Of a stretch of 64,000 nucleotides of DNA, positions 10,501 through 28,030 are shown one piece after another (positions within the stretch are counted from its first letter, which is position 1; each line of letters starts with the position of its first letter). This DNA comes from Heterodera schachtii (Eukaryota > Nematoda > Chromadorea > Rhabditida > Heteroderidae): positions 821,671 through 885,670 of the forward strand of contig SIJG01000017.1 in NCBI GenBank assembly GCA_023374025.1, in the 5' to 3' direction. The notes below the pieces were generated by a model that saw only the letters and a list, made by a program, of their open reading frames with translations, was not told the DNA's origin and made no database searches. Both the position numbers and the translations under genes were made by a program.

Positions 10501-13500
10501 TAAGTCAATTACCCCCATTAGACTAATTACCCCCTCTCCCTTCGTCATTTGCTTTTCGTCTCGCCCCTCACCACCCACCGATCTGATCAGGCTCCCCTCT
10601 TCCGTTCAGTCTGATCACTAAGTCGGCGTCGCTCAAAAATCGTTCATGGTGTGTGCACAGAATGATCAATTTGCCCGCCTCCTTCAGCTTTAACAGACAG
10701 TTTTTATGGACAAATTCTGCGACGGTTCTGTCCAATGCGGCGAAAGGGTCGTCCAACAAAATGACGCGCTTTTCCGCGTACACCGCACGCGCCAAAGCCA
10801 AACGGAGCTTCTGCCCTAGGACCAGATTAAGGGTCATTAGTATTTGCAAATTTAATTACCCCCCAAGGTCAGTCACCTCCGCTCAGAGTGATCCCATCGC
10901 CGCTGATTCGATAATTTTCTTTGCCGGGCATTCCCTGAAGGGATTTGATTCATTCATTTGCCCGTCACTGATCAAAAGGCTTTTCATTCACTTGAATGTC
11001 AAAGGACAGTGCGCACGAATCAACCGCCAATTGGAACATTTTCTGATCAAATGGCCTTTCGCACAAAACGTTCTCTCTGATCGTCCCCTCTCTCAGCCAC
11101 ACGTCTTGGCCAACAAAGGCAAATCCCTCGTCGAACACTTCGCCACTGACCCGCACGTACGGTTCGGTCGCAATTGTCTCGCCCAGCAAACCCATCAAAA
11201 GGCTCGTCTTTCCGCAACCGACCGGGCCAATGACGCCGATTAGCATTCCCTTAACGGGGAAAAATAAACAAATCCAATGGGATTCATTTTTTGTACCTTT
11301 TTCCCGTTAAAATGGACATTGGAGACAGCGCTTTTAGTTTCGTTCCACGCAAAAGAATTGCCATCAAGTCCGAGCAGTACTTAAACATTGTGCATGGCAT
11401 TGGTCAGTGTTCAGCAACGGAATGACCGCTCACCTCCTCCCTCCGCCGCTTGGGTGACAATGTTTTGGCGCTGGTCACCGCAACGGATGGCGAAGAATGC
11501 GTCAAAGCGTCGTTTGCTGACCATTCCGTTGATAATCGCACTGAGCACCCACGGGAAAGGCGTTCACTGAAGGGAATTCAGGAAGGAAAGTGATCGACCG
11601 AAACAAAGACAAGGCCCACAAGGCATGATCAGAATGCTGATCAGGGAAAGGGTCGTGAACACTTTGGCAGCGGTGAGCAATTCGCCCAAAACGACGGAAT
11701 ACGTGACGAGCATCAGCACCATGATCACGGTAGGGGCGGATGCCTACGGTGGAACATACGGTAACAGCCAACCCACGGCAGCACCAACCCAAAGGTACAC
11801 GCAGACGGCGTCGAGGTATTTCATGCCCTTCAAATTAGCTAATTCGCGGGACCTGAGGTGGCCAATTTTTGCTTCAAAAAAGGCCGTCCAATTATTGAGT
11901 TTGACCGTACGCATTGACCGGGACAATTCGGTTACTGTACTCAAAAAAGGAAATTAAAAACATTGGGGGGGGGGGGAAGCAGTACAGAGTTTGACCCTGG
12001 CATCCTTCATTTGCATCATTTTGTTGGAGAATTGGCCGACTTTGGAGGCGATGTATTTGTTAAGAGGGATCAGCAGAAGAGAGACGAGAACACCGGCGAG
12101 AAAAGCTATTCCGACCTAAGGAGGAGAAAAGCGGAAATGACAAAGGCACAAATTAAATATTTGGTTTTGTAAAATCAAATGCCGAAGAATTTACGTATGC
12201 AATTTAGTAATGCTCGAGAGTCTCGGTCTCGAGTCTCGACTCGAGAAAAGTCTCGGGTTTTTTGGTCTCGGTCTCGAGTCTGGGGAAATTTTTGGCCTCG
12301 AGCATCACTAATGTAATTAAGCGTAAAATTATTTTAAATATGCTTTTGAGCCTCGCTCGTTTTATTCTGTGTTCGATTCGAGTCCCTTATGACTGAAAAC
12401 CCTCGGCCTTTTTTGCCACTTGCCTCGCGGTAAAGCAAATAAAGCGCAATCGCAAAATTTATCGGCATACTCCAAAAAGCTGAAACGAATAATTATTAGT
12501 TTATTGGCCAATTAATTGATCACAAAACCGTGAAATGCGACCATAAGGCCGCCAACACGGTCAACATCTTCAAAATGACAATTCATCAGAGAAAAGAAAA
12601 AGAAAAACAATTAACCCACCGCTGGACATCAAATTGATCAAATTGCCGGACGAAAACTTTTCGGTCAATTGAAAGGCGGGGATTCGCAGCAATTTTTGGT
12701 AGACGGCGAGAAGAAGCGCACTCTTTGCGCGGAGAGTGATCATTTCGATGTAATAATTGAACTGAAAGTCGCAGACGGAGGAAACGAACAGAGAGACGGA
12801 CATCAGAGCGGCACAAACGTAGCCCAAATTCTTAGCCAAGAACAAATCATTACGGCACACCTTCAAAAAGCCAATCACCACGGATTGGGAAGACTCTTGA
12901 AGCGAAGTGATCAGCAAGTGAAGGAGAATTGGGCCTAAGGGAGGAGGGTAGTGATCAGAAAAGATTCTGCTGATCAGTTGATCAGTCAGCCATTTAGTCC
13001 AATCACTTGCGAATCTGAACGCGTCCCCAATGAATCGGACAACGCCGATGAGCAAAAAGGGACGCCCATAGGCACGGAAAAGGGCTTCAGCGAATGAAAA
13101 TTCGGCAGAAAGCAGCCGCTGATCGGCATGGTCGGATTGGCCATGGCAGTCCCCGAGGATGTCACGCTGAAGCCTGGGCAAGTGGAGGCTGGGCGGAAGA
13201 TGGAACACATCGTCCACCTTTTGGAGAAAAGGGACAATTTTAAAGGGGGAGGGGGGGGGGGCAAAAGAAGACAAAGACAACCTGGGAAAGATGACCCTGA
13301 AAGCCCTTCCTAAGCAGGGGATTTGTCCAGCAGAAGAACAGCTTTGAAAGCCAATTGGAGTGCTCGTGACTGCGCAACAAAATGATCGGAGGATCATCGC
13401 CATTCCGATGATCGGACGACGCATCGCCAATCGGAAGATAACCAACATTGGAATTGGACAACAACGGAATAGAATTGGAAGGACGACAAAGGCACAAAAC

Positions 13501-14625
13501 AAATTGGCAAACAGAGCAAAGGAGAATGGAGAGAAAGAAGAGAATGGAGAGAGTTGAAGAGACGGAGGGGCCAAGGAAAAGCCAACGATTGAGCGAGAGG
13601 AGGGCGAACAGAGCGCAGAGAAGAGCATGGAGAGACAGCGAAAAGACGGATGGCACAGGACGATAAACTGAAAAGGGAAAGGCATTGGCAAAAGGAAGAC
13701 GAAGAGACGGAGAGAGAGAATGAGAGAGAGAGAGGGAGCGAAGAGAAAGAGAGAGAGATCACCCTGACCAAACTGATCAGCTGCTAAACAAGATACTCAT
13801 TATCAAGTGATCAGAGCAGGGAGCATTGGTCAATGATTACCCGTAATCACAACTGATCAATGAATCCAAGCGTCAAACAATGAGAATCAATCAGAAATTA
13901 CTTTTAGTGAAACGAATGCTGACTGACTATCGCAGCTGATCAATGCTAATGGCACTGATCAGTTGACAACGAATGGCACTCTCAGCCTATGATCACCCTT
14001 AATTTAATCCCTCAAATAAATTACAAAAATCACCTTTTCTGTTGGAATGTAATAAAACAAAAGAGGGCATTCACTGCCCAAATGAAAGCGACCAAAGAAT
14101 AGGCAATGAGAAGGACAGAAGGAAATGGGGAAACAATTAATTGGAGAAGGGCGACGGCACAGACAAAGGCGGAGAGAAAGGCGAAGAGAAGCGACGAACG
14201 CCGGGGGGGAAAAGCATCGGCAGCAGGGGAAGAGAGCTTAAAGGGGAGAAAGGAGGGGATAAAGCAAAGGGGGGGGGATGAAGCATGCATAATTAGCTAA
14301 TTGTTGGCATAAAAGGGACCGAAACGGCGAAACGGACGACGACGGAACAAAGAAATGCGAAATGGAGCAGCAGAAGCAGAGAGAACTCCCTGGGAAACGG
14401 ACGCAAAATATCAGAACCAATCATCAAAACAATTGTGATGATCATTAGAGGCTTTTTGGAACCGATGCAATTAGTGGAAAAGGTGTGTTCTTTGTCCACC
14501 CATTTAGCCCCGACCCACCCGCACGGAGAAATTGGCAAAAGGAAAAAGTGTTGCTGTCGTTTTTCGATGTTACAGTCAGCACTACCGTAACATTGGAGTC
14601 GACAAAAAGCCCGAAGGGAATCCAT
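7558..14625 (-). CDS. ABCC10: ABC transporter, ABCC10/MRP7-like
   Basis: Full-length ABCC exporter with the order TMD0, TMD1, NBD1, TMD2, NBD2. TMD0 is at 14625-13300. The linker reads NWLSKLFFCWTNPLLRKGFQ and TMD1 runs over ~13217-11434 (exons 13217-13007 and 12934-12620, then KYLDAVCVYLW). NBD1 (11270-10570) has Walker A GPVGCGKTS, Q-loop VGQDVW, signature LSGGQK and Walker B VILLDDP. An acidic linker follows at 10510-10350. TMD2 (10200-8740) includes ICTLIRAFLYAFG and STDVNRVDDALPFQLNILLA. NBD2 (8700-7558) has Walker A GRTGSGKST split by a 53-base intron, signature LSFGERQ, Walker B IILIDEA and H-loop ILHR. The match to ABCC10 is continuous through all domains. ABCC10 exports lipophilic anions and drugs. 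One intron has a GC donor (12422-12423). Exon 11566-11434 has one base too many to keep frame (see findings). It starts 374 bases behind OGT on the same strand. Confidence 0.88.
12205..12310. mobile_element. hAT-like MITE (106 bp) in an ABCC10 intron
   Basis: Ends are inverted repeats (TAGTAATGCTCGAG at the left; the right end reads TAGTGATGCTCGAG on the other strand). It is flanked by ATGCAATT (12197-12204) and ATGTAATT (12311-12318), an 8-base target duplication with one mismatch. The interior is made of GAGTCTCGG/TCTCGAGTC-type words. No coding capacity. The TAG start and 8-base duplication fit the hAT superfamily. Confidence 0.7.
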
Positions 14626-14999
14626 TGTTTGGCGTGAATTACTGAGAAGTTAACTTTTACTGACAAGAAACCTTCCACAAGAAAATGTGTTTAGTCGCAA
14701 AATCGACTTTATTCCGCAACACTTCGCTTTAGGTTTAAGATAAATCACAAAAATTTACGAACAAAAAATCCGCGCACCTAATAAATAATTTAGAGTAGGA
14801 AATGATAAATTCATCGATTAACGAACTGCGGATGAAAATGCTCATAATATTCACATAATGACTATTTGGAAAATGTAGCAGACAGAAGGGGGGGGGGGGA
14901 CAGAATAAATGTGATGATGAGTACGTGCAAAATCGACAATCGCCATTTTAAAGCACGAGTCCCACAAACGAAGAAGCTCCACAATTCGCAGTCGCATTT
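14626..14999. other. Spacer between OGT and the ABC transporter
   Basis: 374 bases between two same-strand genes, OGT upstream and the transporter downstream. AT-rich with a poly(G) tract at about 14889-14899. Nematode operon spacers are often 100-400 bases, so co-transcription is possible; no SL2-type signal can be proven by eye. Confidence 0.4.
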
Positions 15000-19991
<4,992 letters not shown>

Positions 19992-20644
19992 CGACACACA
20001 ATTTACCCAAGTATTTATGTATGCACGTGAAAAAATTGCCTGATCAACAGTCCATTCCAATTTCAATTAAAAATTGATGCAAATTTTCAATTACATACAA
20101 AGTGTAAAAGTCGAGCTTTGGATTGAGCTTAAAAAACAAATCACATAAAATTGATATTTTACAATTAATTATTTCTATTTTTTATGGTTTAATGATTTTT
20201 TTTTACCTACCTAATTTGGAAATTGGGTTCAGGGTTCAGGTGTAGAGATTTAAAAACAGTAAATCAATTAGGGATTTAAGTTTAGGCAACTTCAACTTAT
20301 CTTTTCTTTATGGCCTTTTGTTTCTTTTGTTCTCCCCGCCTCATTGTCAACCTCTTTGAAAACGCCTTACCTGTTTCCTAATCTAGAATTAAACTGTGGG
20401 TCTTAGATTATACAAACTGCCATTTTTATTACTGTTTCATTAAATTTCCCTTTGTTTGAGGTCTGACATTTCTACTTTCTGCTTCTCCAGTCAAAATTTC
20501 AATTCTTTTATCACTACTTCACATTTCACCTCATTTCCACCAAAAGTATAAGTGGCACATGCCCTTCTTTTGGTTATTTTTATTTTTGAATAAATTAAAT
20601 TGTTTTACAAACCAAACAACAAACTTTTTTAATTTAGCAAATAG
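19992..20644. promoter_or_regulatory. Divergent promoter region, OGT / cyclin T
   Basis: 653 bases between two start codons pointing away from each other. Very AT-rich, with short T and A runs and no recognisable element. Both genes act in the transcription/chromatin sphere, so shared control is possible but is only inferred from layout. Confidence 0.5.
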
Positions 20645-22739
20645 ATGTCAGGAATTTTTCCAACATCATCAGCACTTCTTGGGAAAAAGCCTGATTGGCG
20701 GTTAACTAAGGAACAGATCTCAAAACTTCCTTCATTGATTGATGGAATTGACCAGAGTCAGGAACTGAAAATGAGGCAGCAGGCAGCACAGTTTATTCAG
20801 GACATGGCGGAAAGACTCAATCACAATGTACAACAGCGTGGAAAAATGTATAAAACAAAATGGAAAAGTCTTAAATACCATGTTATCGCCCTATTTAGCA
20901 ACCAAGTGTGTATTTGCGTATCCATGGTCCACATGCACAGGTTTTTCGTCGTCCATTCATTCAAAATTTTCGATCCAAGAGTAAGCACAATTAACTCATA
21001 GTTCAATATATAACTGACTGAGAAATTCAGGACGTTGCTGCCGCATGTGTTTTTCTGGCAGGCAAAAGTGAGGAGTGTCCACGGAAACTTGAGCACGTTG
21101 TCGAAGCATGGTTCAAACTTAAAAATATGAAGGCAGAAGTCCAACCACCATTCACAGAAACAGTTAATGGATGCGCAATTAGTTTGTTTTCATTTTTAAT
21201 TGCTTCTCAGGTTCGGAGAGACGGCGCAGAATTAATCGTCTTTCTCGAAAGTGTTCTGCTTCAGACGATAGGTTTTGATCTCCAGGTTGAGCTTCCTCAT
21301 CCACTTGTCCTTCATCACATGAATTGTTACGCGGGTGGTATGTTTTTGGATTTCTTTTTCTGTTTTCACTCATCGGCCGTGACACTATTTTCACCAATGT
21401 TTCCTTTCAAATTACATAAAATATTACCACCATTTATTGAGTAAAACATATTTATATATTTTAATCTTTTATTCAGGTAACTCGGCGATTTCACGCTGTG
21501 CCTATTGGTTCGCATCGGAGATGATCCGGTTGAAAACCATCCGCATTTTTGTTTCACCACCTCCTTCGTAGGTTAACCACCTTCCCGGTGCGGTACAGCA
21601 TTCAGACTATTGCTTGCCTCTCTATATTTTTGGTCTCGCTCTGGTCAGACTTGGAGGTTTTCCAATTCCCGTTTTCTAAAAATGCTTGGAAATGCCTTTT
21701 TTCAGATTCCCGACTCTAATGGTGTTCCGTGGTTTAAAAGCATTGAACCGGAAATGACAATGGATCTGCTGAACAGTTAATAACATTCAGATTAAAGCGA
21801 TAATAACGGGCCGCTCTTTGAGCACTCGCCGATGAGTTCACGCTGCTTTACCACGAGTGTGGGAGCAGTGAATGTCGCAAGGCGGTGGATTTGCTTCAGC
21901 GGTTAAACCAATCCACAGCTACGTCCAGCACTTCTTTCATGGTCCATCAGCTTCCCCCGCCCCCTCCGCCGCCAAATTTGAGTGCCGTCAAGACAAAACA
22001 AGCACAACAACAGCAGAAAACCCCTGACAAAGTGATTAACAACGAACAACAAAGGCAGCGGAACAAAAGGCCGGCACCTGCGAGGACGGGGCAAAGCGAA
22101 GAGCCATCGCCAGCGAAGAGAACCCCAACAGATGCTGGTCAGTCGGTCTAATGGTTTTATAATAATGCAGAAAAAGGGTCCTATGATTTACGCCCCCCGC
22201 ACCCGAAACTTTATGGGAAAAAAGTATTTTAGCTGAATATTTTCGATTTTCCTTATTCTCTAAAAGATTAACTTCAAAATCGCAATATTGGCATTTTTGG
22301 ATAAAACCCTTACCAACCAATTGCAAGAAATTTACCGGTTTTAAAAAAAAGAAAAACTTAATTCTTATTGAAAATATAGAAACAAAAAATAACAGTTTTT
22401 ATTACTTTTTACAATATTTGATGAGCTGGCAATGATTTTGTGGTTACAATTTCTTTGTTTTCAGTTCCTTCGCTTGCAAAAGTCAGCAGGACAGCGACAC
22501 CCGGTGATAAGCTTCAATTACCTCACCCAACAAAAATCGAGTCAAATTCTGTCACGGCTTCCAATTTGCCCGGTATGAAGAATTGTACGAATGAAAAGGG
22601 CAGCAGAGACGCGGAGGCGACAGATTCGACGAGGAATGAGACGCCGACTTCATCGGCGACGAAGAAGAAAATTAGTTTGAATGAGTACAAACAGAGGCTA
22701 AAGATGAAGCAGGAGCCGGTCGTTGATGAGCTTTTCTAA
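20645..22739 (+). CDS. cit-1: Cyclin T (P-TEFb subunit)
   Basis: Cyclin subunit that partners CDK9 to phosphorylate the RNA polymerase II C-terminal domain. Cyclin box pieces in order: DWRLTKEQISKLPS and RQQAAQFIQDMAERLN (exon 1 from the ATG at 20645), VHMHRFFVVHSF, DVAAACVFLAGKSEECPRKL, LIVFLESVLLQTIGFDLQVE, LTTFPVRYSIQTIACLSIF and VPWFKSIEPEMTMDLL. These match cyclin T1/T2 block for block, including the KxEExPxKLEHV segment. The C-terminus is Gln/Pro/Lys-rich and disordered (PPPPPPPNLS, a KRPAPAR basic patch), then a last exon ending KKKISLNEYKQRLKMKQEPV near the stop. I could not close the phase of the first intron (about 20827-20910). Whether it is orthologous to one or both C. elegans cit-1 genes is unknown. 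Confidence 0.87.
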
Positions 22740-23450
22740 AATCACCATTTTCTCATTTTTGTTGTTGATTCTTTTGGAAATTCACCAACTTGGATTATGT
22801 GCCATTATTAGATTTTGCCAATTGGGCGACATGGGGCGGGGTTCCCCCCGGTGAATCAATGCAAACCCTCATTCCATATTCCCTCGTTCCATTTCCTCCT
22901 CCATTGCCCAAGGCAAAGTGCCGTTAGCCCATCATTGGCAGCTTCCTCTCCTCTTCTGGCGAGGGAATGCGGCGGCCTTCCGCCATTCGCCCGCTCTTTC
23001 GTTCTGCCACCCCCCCCCCCCCCCCACCAATTGCCCGTCCTCTTCGATTTCTTTCCCCTGCGACTTTTGGCTGTGTGCCGCCGTTTCTGGCGGATGTTTT
23101 CCTTTTCGGTCACTTTTTCATTCCCCACTAAGTCATTCATTCAGTCGCTGTGTGGGAATAAATTCTTTCCTTGGCCCCTCATTTGCTTTCATTGCTTCTA
23201 ATACATAAAATCGACCTGCCGTTCCTTTTTTGGTCCTTACATTTTCATTTTCCTCCCTAAGACAGACGAAAAAATCCCTCCGGCGGCGTTTTCAATGCCA
23301 CGGAAAAATCTGCCGTTTATTTATTTCTTCGATATTTCAATTTAATTTTGCTTCATTTGCTGCTGAAAACAAAGAAAGGGTCGACGTCACTTTCCCTTTT
23401 TTGCTTTGCTTTGCCTCGTAATTTCTTTTGCCCTTTTCCATTCCCAAATT
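22740..23450. other. Intergenic, pyrimidine-rich with a poly(C) tract
   Basis: Between cyclin T and the receptor gene, same strand. Holds a run of about 15 C near 23013. Several open frames here are composition artefacts (Pro/Ser/Phe-rich on one strand, Gly/Lys/Arg-rich on the other) and have no recognisable domain. Confidence 0.5.
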
Positions 23451-26400
23451 ATGCTGATTATGTCACTGCTAAGCCTTTGTCAATTAGTGCGTTACTCTTG
23501 TGAGTTTTTTTTAGCCAAAGGAATAAAATTAAAGGCGAAAATTGAGGGAAAAAAGAAAAGAAAAAAGGCGGAAATTATTTTAATAAAAAATGAATGAATT
23601 TGAATAAAATGCTGAAATTTTAATGAAGAAAATAAAAATAAGTAAAGGCATTTTAGCGACCGATTCGAAGCTGACCGACCTTTTCCATTCACTTTTTCAT
23701 GAATACAACAAAGGTAAAAAATGAATGAATATTAAAAAAATAAATGTAATAATTGACAAAGAAAAGAATAGTGCCATTGGTACAACTGCTGATCAAGAAA
23801 TAAACGGACACTCATAAAAATATATTTCGAAGCATAAATTCGGTTTCGAACAAAGAGTCGAAATTCAAACTTTTTCACTTTTGAATTTTCAGTCTAAATT
23901 GATTTTTTTTTAAATGTGCTAAAAATAAAAATTATTTTTTTTATTTTATTAAATTAAAAGTTGTTTGACTCCGGAGTTCAGGTTCGATATGAGTCGAAAT
24001 GAAAAATCAAAATGATTATTCGAATTCGGATTGGGTGTTCGTAATTAGTGAAAATCGATGTCCGTGATCAGCTCCTTTAATAAGCCCTTATGAAAGGATA
24101 TATATAAAGATTTAAAATTAATTAATTATTTATCATTTAAATTCAGTGCAATAATTCCTATTCTCTTTAAAATAGAAAAAATAATAGGATATATAAAAGA
24201 ATTTGGAATGTATTAAGTATTTAAATTAATTAATTATTATGAGTTAAATTCAGTGCAATAATTCTTATTCTCTTTAAAAAAAATAATAAAATAATTTTTG
24301 TTTTTATTTTTATTTTTGTATTTTTATTGTAATTCAAGAATTTATTTAAATTTTTAAACGATTAAAATCTTTTTTGTTGGTTTCGATTTATTGCATGACA
24401 TTCTTTTACATTCAGAAATTCGTCCAGTTATTGAACATAATCGACCAGTGAACACAAATATATCCTTCTCACTAATCCAAGTTGTTGACGTGGTAATTCA
24501 CTCAAAAATATTTTAAAATGCTTTTGAGGGTTTTTCTGACAAATCAAAGGAAATTCGCTGACGAATAAATGAAAATATGAAAACTATTTTTCAATAAGAT
24601 TTTAATCTTATATAAATAAATAATTTACTATTCCAAAAAAGGACGAGCGGAATCAGCTGCTCACTTCCCTGGCATGGATTCACTTCCGCTGGAACGATTG
24701 GAGGATCGGTCGGTCTTTTTCTTTATCGTTAATAACCCTCCATTTTCGCCACACTCTCTCCGTTTAGCGTGGGACCCGCGGATGAACGGAGGGATCGCCA
24801 AAATGAAAGTGCCCGTCGAAGTTGTCATTTCTGTTGTCAACTGAATTAGCATTCTTCTCCATTTTCAGATGATTTGGAAGCCGGATATCATTCTGTACAA
24901 CAACGCCGCCTCGGAATATTTGAACGAAATGGTAATTAATTGATGGGTGACTCACCGATCACTTAATTAATTGGTCCCGGCAATTCTCCCCAATTCAGAC
25001 GACGGCGGGTGTCACTTACGACGGAAACATTGTAAAAAAAAGAGGCAAATAAAAATGGCCAATTTTTGTAATTTTAAGAGCCTTTCCATGGCCGGCATTT
25101 TCAAAAGCAGTTGCGAACTCGGTAAAAAGGACAATCTGTTCAAAATTCGTCCTCAATTCCCACTTCGTTTTGAAGATGTCCGTTTTTACCCTTTCGATTT
25201 CCAAAATTGTCTGATGAAATTCGCTTCATGGGTAAATCTGATAATTGTTATGACTTTTGGCAATTGTTTTTCTTTTTTAGTCTTATGATGGCACCAAAAT
25301 TGATATTTTTTCTGAGCCCACCGGTGACACTTCTAATTATATGGTCTCCACGGAATGGACTTTGCGCGAAGTGCGGGCCACTAAGAATTCGGTCATTTAT
25401 TCGTGCTGCCCTGAACCGTATTTTGCCACCCCTTTTTTTGTGCCATTCTCCGCCATTCCCCCAAAGGTATCCGTTCATCGACGTTTACCTTCTCCTGGAA
25501 CGGAAACCGTTGTTCTTCGTCATCTTCTCCTGCCTTCCGTGTGTGCTCATTTCCGTGTTGGTTCTGCTCGGCTTTTACATGCCATCCGATTCGGGAGAGA
25601 AAGTCACTCTCGGTGAGTTTCGTTGGCGATGTGTCCACTGATCACTTTTTGGTTGCAGGGATCACTTCGCTTCTGTCCACAACCGTTTTCCTCATGTTGG
25701 TTTCTGAGCATCTGCCCCCAACTGCGGATGCCCTCCCTCTAATTGGTATTGGTCACTTTTTCGTCATTTTCCTTAAATAATAATCGTTTTAAGGCATTTA
25801 TTACGGTGTCACCATTTTTATCGTATCCCTTCAAACGGCATTTACCGTCTTTACAGTATGCCCATTTGAGTGTCGTTTTGTCTGGTGGCTTTTCCTCACC
25901 CCCTCCCTTCCCCATCAGTTGAATATCCATCACATTGGCACTAATGGGCCTCCGGTGCCGCGCATTCTACAAAAGCTTTTGTTCGGCCGCGTCTCGCGGC
26001 TTTTACTGCTCAATTTGGAGAAGCAATACCACTCGATAAATGAACACGTCAATTACTTCATTGGCAAGCAGAAGAAAGCGGAACAGAGGGAGAAGAAAAG
26101 CAGCGAAAGAAGGCAAAAGAAAGGCGAGAAAAACGGAGAGAAATGGGAAAATGGAGAGGGAAAAAACAATTTTAAATTGATGAAGAAGTTGAAAGAATTA
26201 ATAAATACGAACTCTTTAGCTTCTCCGTCTCCACGGGTGAGAAGGGCCCATTCGGCAAATTTTTTCGACGCAAATGGCGCAGACGGCGGCGTTTTTGTCG
26301 ATTCCAATGTCCATTTTCCAAATTCGATCTAATTGTTTCTTAATTCTTTTCTTTCTAAGGTTCAATTTGTTGCGGATGGCTCCAACTCTTTGCCGAAAGC

Positions 26401-27741
26401 GAAAAAGAAGCGCGTTTCCTTCACCGATGACTACAACTTTTGTTGCCACCAGCAGAAGAACGGTGCGTTACCGTCCGCCTCGGCCACTACCGTATCACTT
26501 CCGACCCATCGCTACGGCAGACGCATTCTGTCGCTCATTTCCCCCGTTATTCCTTCACATAAACACCACCCGAACTGTGCCAAAATGCGAGTGGCCACCG
26601 TGTCGAACATTGGCAAAAAACGACATCGGCATAAGGATCAAAGCAGTAGCAACATGGGAACAATGTCTCCTCATTCATCGGCCCACCGAAGTCGGAGTCC
26701 TTCCGCCCTCTCAACGACGGGGGAGGAAGACGTACAGCAAAAGGGAGACGAAGACACGGCATTCGAAAGCGAATTCATCAAAGTGATCGGAAGGCTCCAA
26801 GAAGTGATCGAAAGGTGGGCATTTCGACGATTTGGCCAAAAGGATAAGAAACAAAAGGGAAAGCCTTTAAGGAATGAACTTAGACTTGTGGAGAAGGACA
26901 GAAGGAACGCGGAGAAAATCGGTGAGTGGAGGCAAAGAAAAGCGCGTGGGGGGAGGGAAACGCAACGGGGGGGGGGGGGGGCGGTGGTCAGGGAAGGGGT
27001 CGTGCGTTCGGGGATGGAGCCGCCGAGGACAAATTTTTGATTTTGTAAAATTGTTAAGGAATTTTCGTGTTTTCTGCCCCTCTTTTTTTGAATTTGACGG
27101 ATCTCCCTAGGGTTAATCCATCTTAAGAGGGGGAGGGGATATCGAATGAAGAAAAATTTTTTGGCGGTATTTTACAAATCCCCTCACAAAGGAGGGGTCG
27201 GCAAGTGACCGTGGAATTTCCAAATGAAAGTTGGTGGCTGGGTAGATCACCACTAGGTTCTATTGTGAAACTTTAACTATTTTTGCCAAATGAGCATGAG
27301 TGCCAAGTTATAACGTACCTAACTTTTTTTAATGAACAATCAAATTAAATATTTATTTGTGCCGCTTTGCAGTAAGCTAAAAACTTTGCCACGCCATTCT
27401 CGGCACTGAAGTTCATTTGGAAAAAATGGTTAAAATTTCACGATAGAATCTAGGGGTGATCTACCCACCCACAGCCTCTCCCCCTCCCTCGTGCTTGTGT
27501 TCGGCATTTTTTGTTTGAGAAAGTGGGGCGGCGGTGCCGAAATACGCCGTCGGGAATTTTAAAAAATTGGAATGAAAATCTGTACTTAGAAAGAAAGCAT
27601 TCCCATGCCAAACTCCTTTCAGAATGGCAGCAGGTGGCACTTGTGCTCGATCGCTTTTTCCTCGTTTTGTTTTCCATTGGCACTGCGCTCGTTCTGATGC
27701 TCCTTTTGTTCAATGATCAAAAGAGCAAAACACATTTTTGA
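23451..27741 (+). CDS. Nicotinic acetylcholine receptor-like subunit, alpha type
   Basis: Complete pentameric ligand-gated cation channel subunit, 640 residues in 16 exons whose lengths close in phase (first 23451-23499, 23657-23713, 24416-24492, 24642-24708; last 27623-27741). Seen in order: signal peptide MLIMSLLSLCQLVRYS; loop motifs EYNKEIRPV, DERNQLLTSLAWI, WDPRMNGG, MIWKPDIILYNNA; Cys-loop CELDVRFYPFDFQNC (13 residues between cysteines); vicinal cysteines SCCPEPYP, which define an alpha subunit; M1 after RKPLFFVIF; GEKVTLG at the start of M2, the cation-selective signature; M2 ITSLLSTTVFLMLVSEHLPP; M3 IYYGVTIFIVSLQTAF; a ~300-residue basic cytoplasmic loop coded by 25919-26236 and 26360-26921; and M4 VLDRFFLVLFSIGTALVLM. 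M3 ends in LNIHH, typical of nematode nAChRs. Subfamily not resolved. Confidence 0.92.
27240..27466. repeat. Inverted repeat in the last nAChR intron
   Basis: The arms at about 27240-27276 and 27429-27466 share a core (GGGTAGATCACC, CTAG, TTCTAT, GTGAAA in order) with few mismatches, separated by ~150 AT-rich bases. Resembles a MITE or a foldback; no target duplication could be fixed. Confidence 0.6.
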
Positions 27742-28030
27742 CTGATTATATAACATATTCTGTTGGACGAGACATGCCTTTTTGGCTAATTGAAGTCAAT
27801 AATGGCTCTTTTTGTATGACATTTTCCCGCGTTTGTTCACTTTTATTGTTGAGACCAAAAGTGAACCTTTTTTAAAGTAATCGATCCCATGCCAAAAACA
27901 CCCGAGAAAATCCCGACTTGTCTCGGCCAACTCAAATGAGTGCCTTTATCATGTTAATTTATGGTAATTAATATTTTAATTACAACAATGTCTTCTGTTG
28001 GCATATATTGCATTTTCATATTATCTCTTC

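Noticed and set aside
22815..23208. Pro/Phe-rich frames upstream of the nAChR
   Set aside because: No signal peptide that fits the receptor; the ATG at 23451 with TCTT/gtgag gives the correct phase instead.
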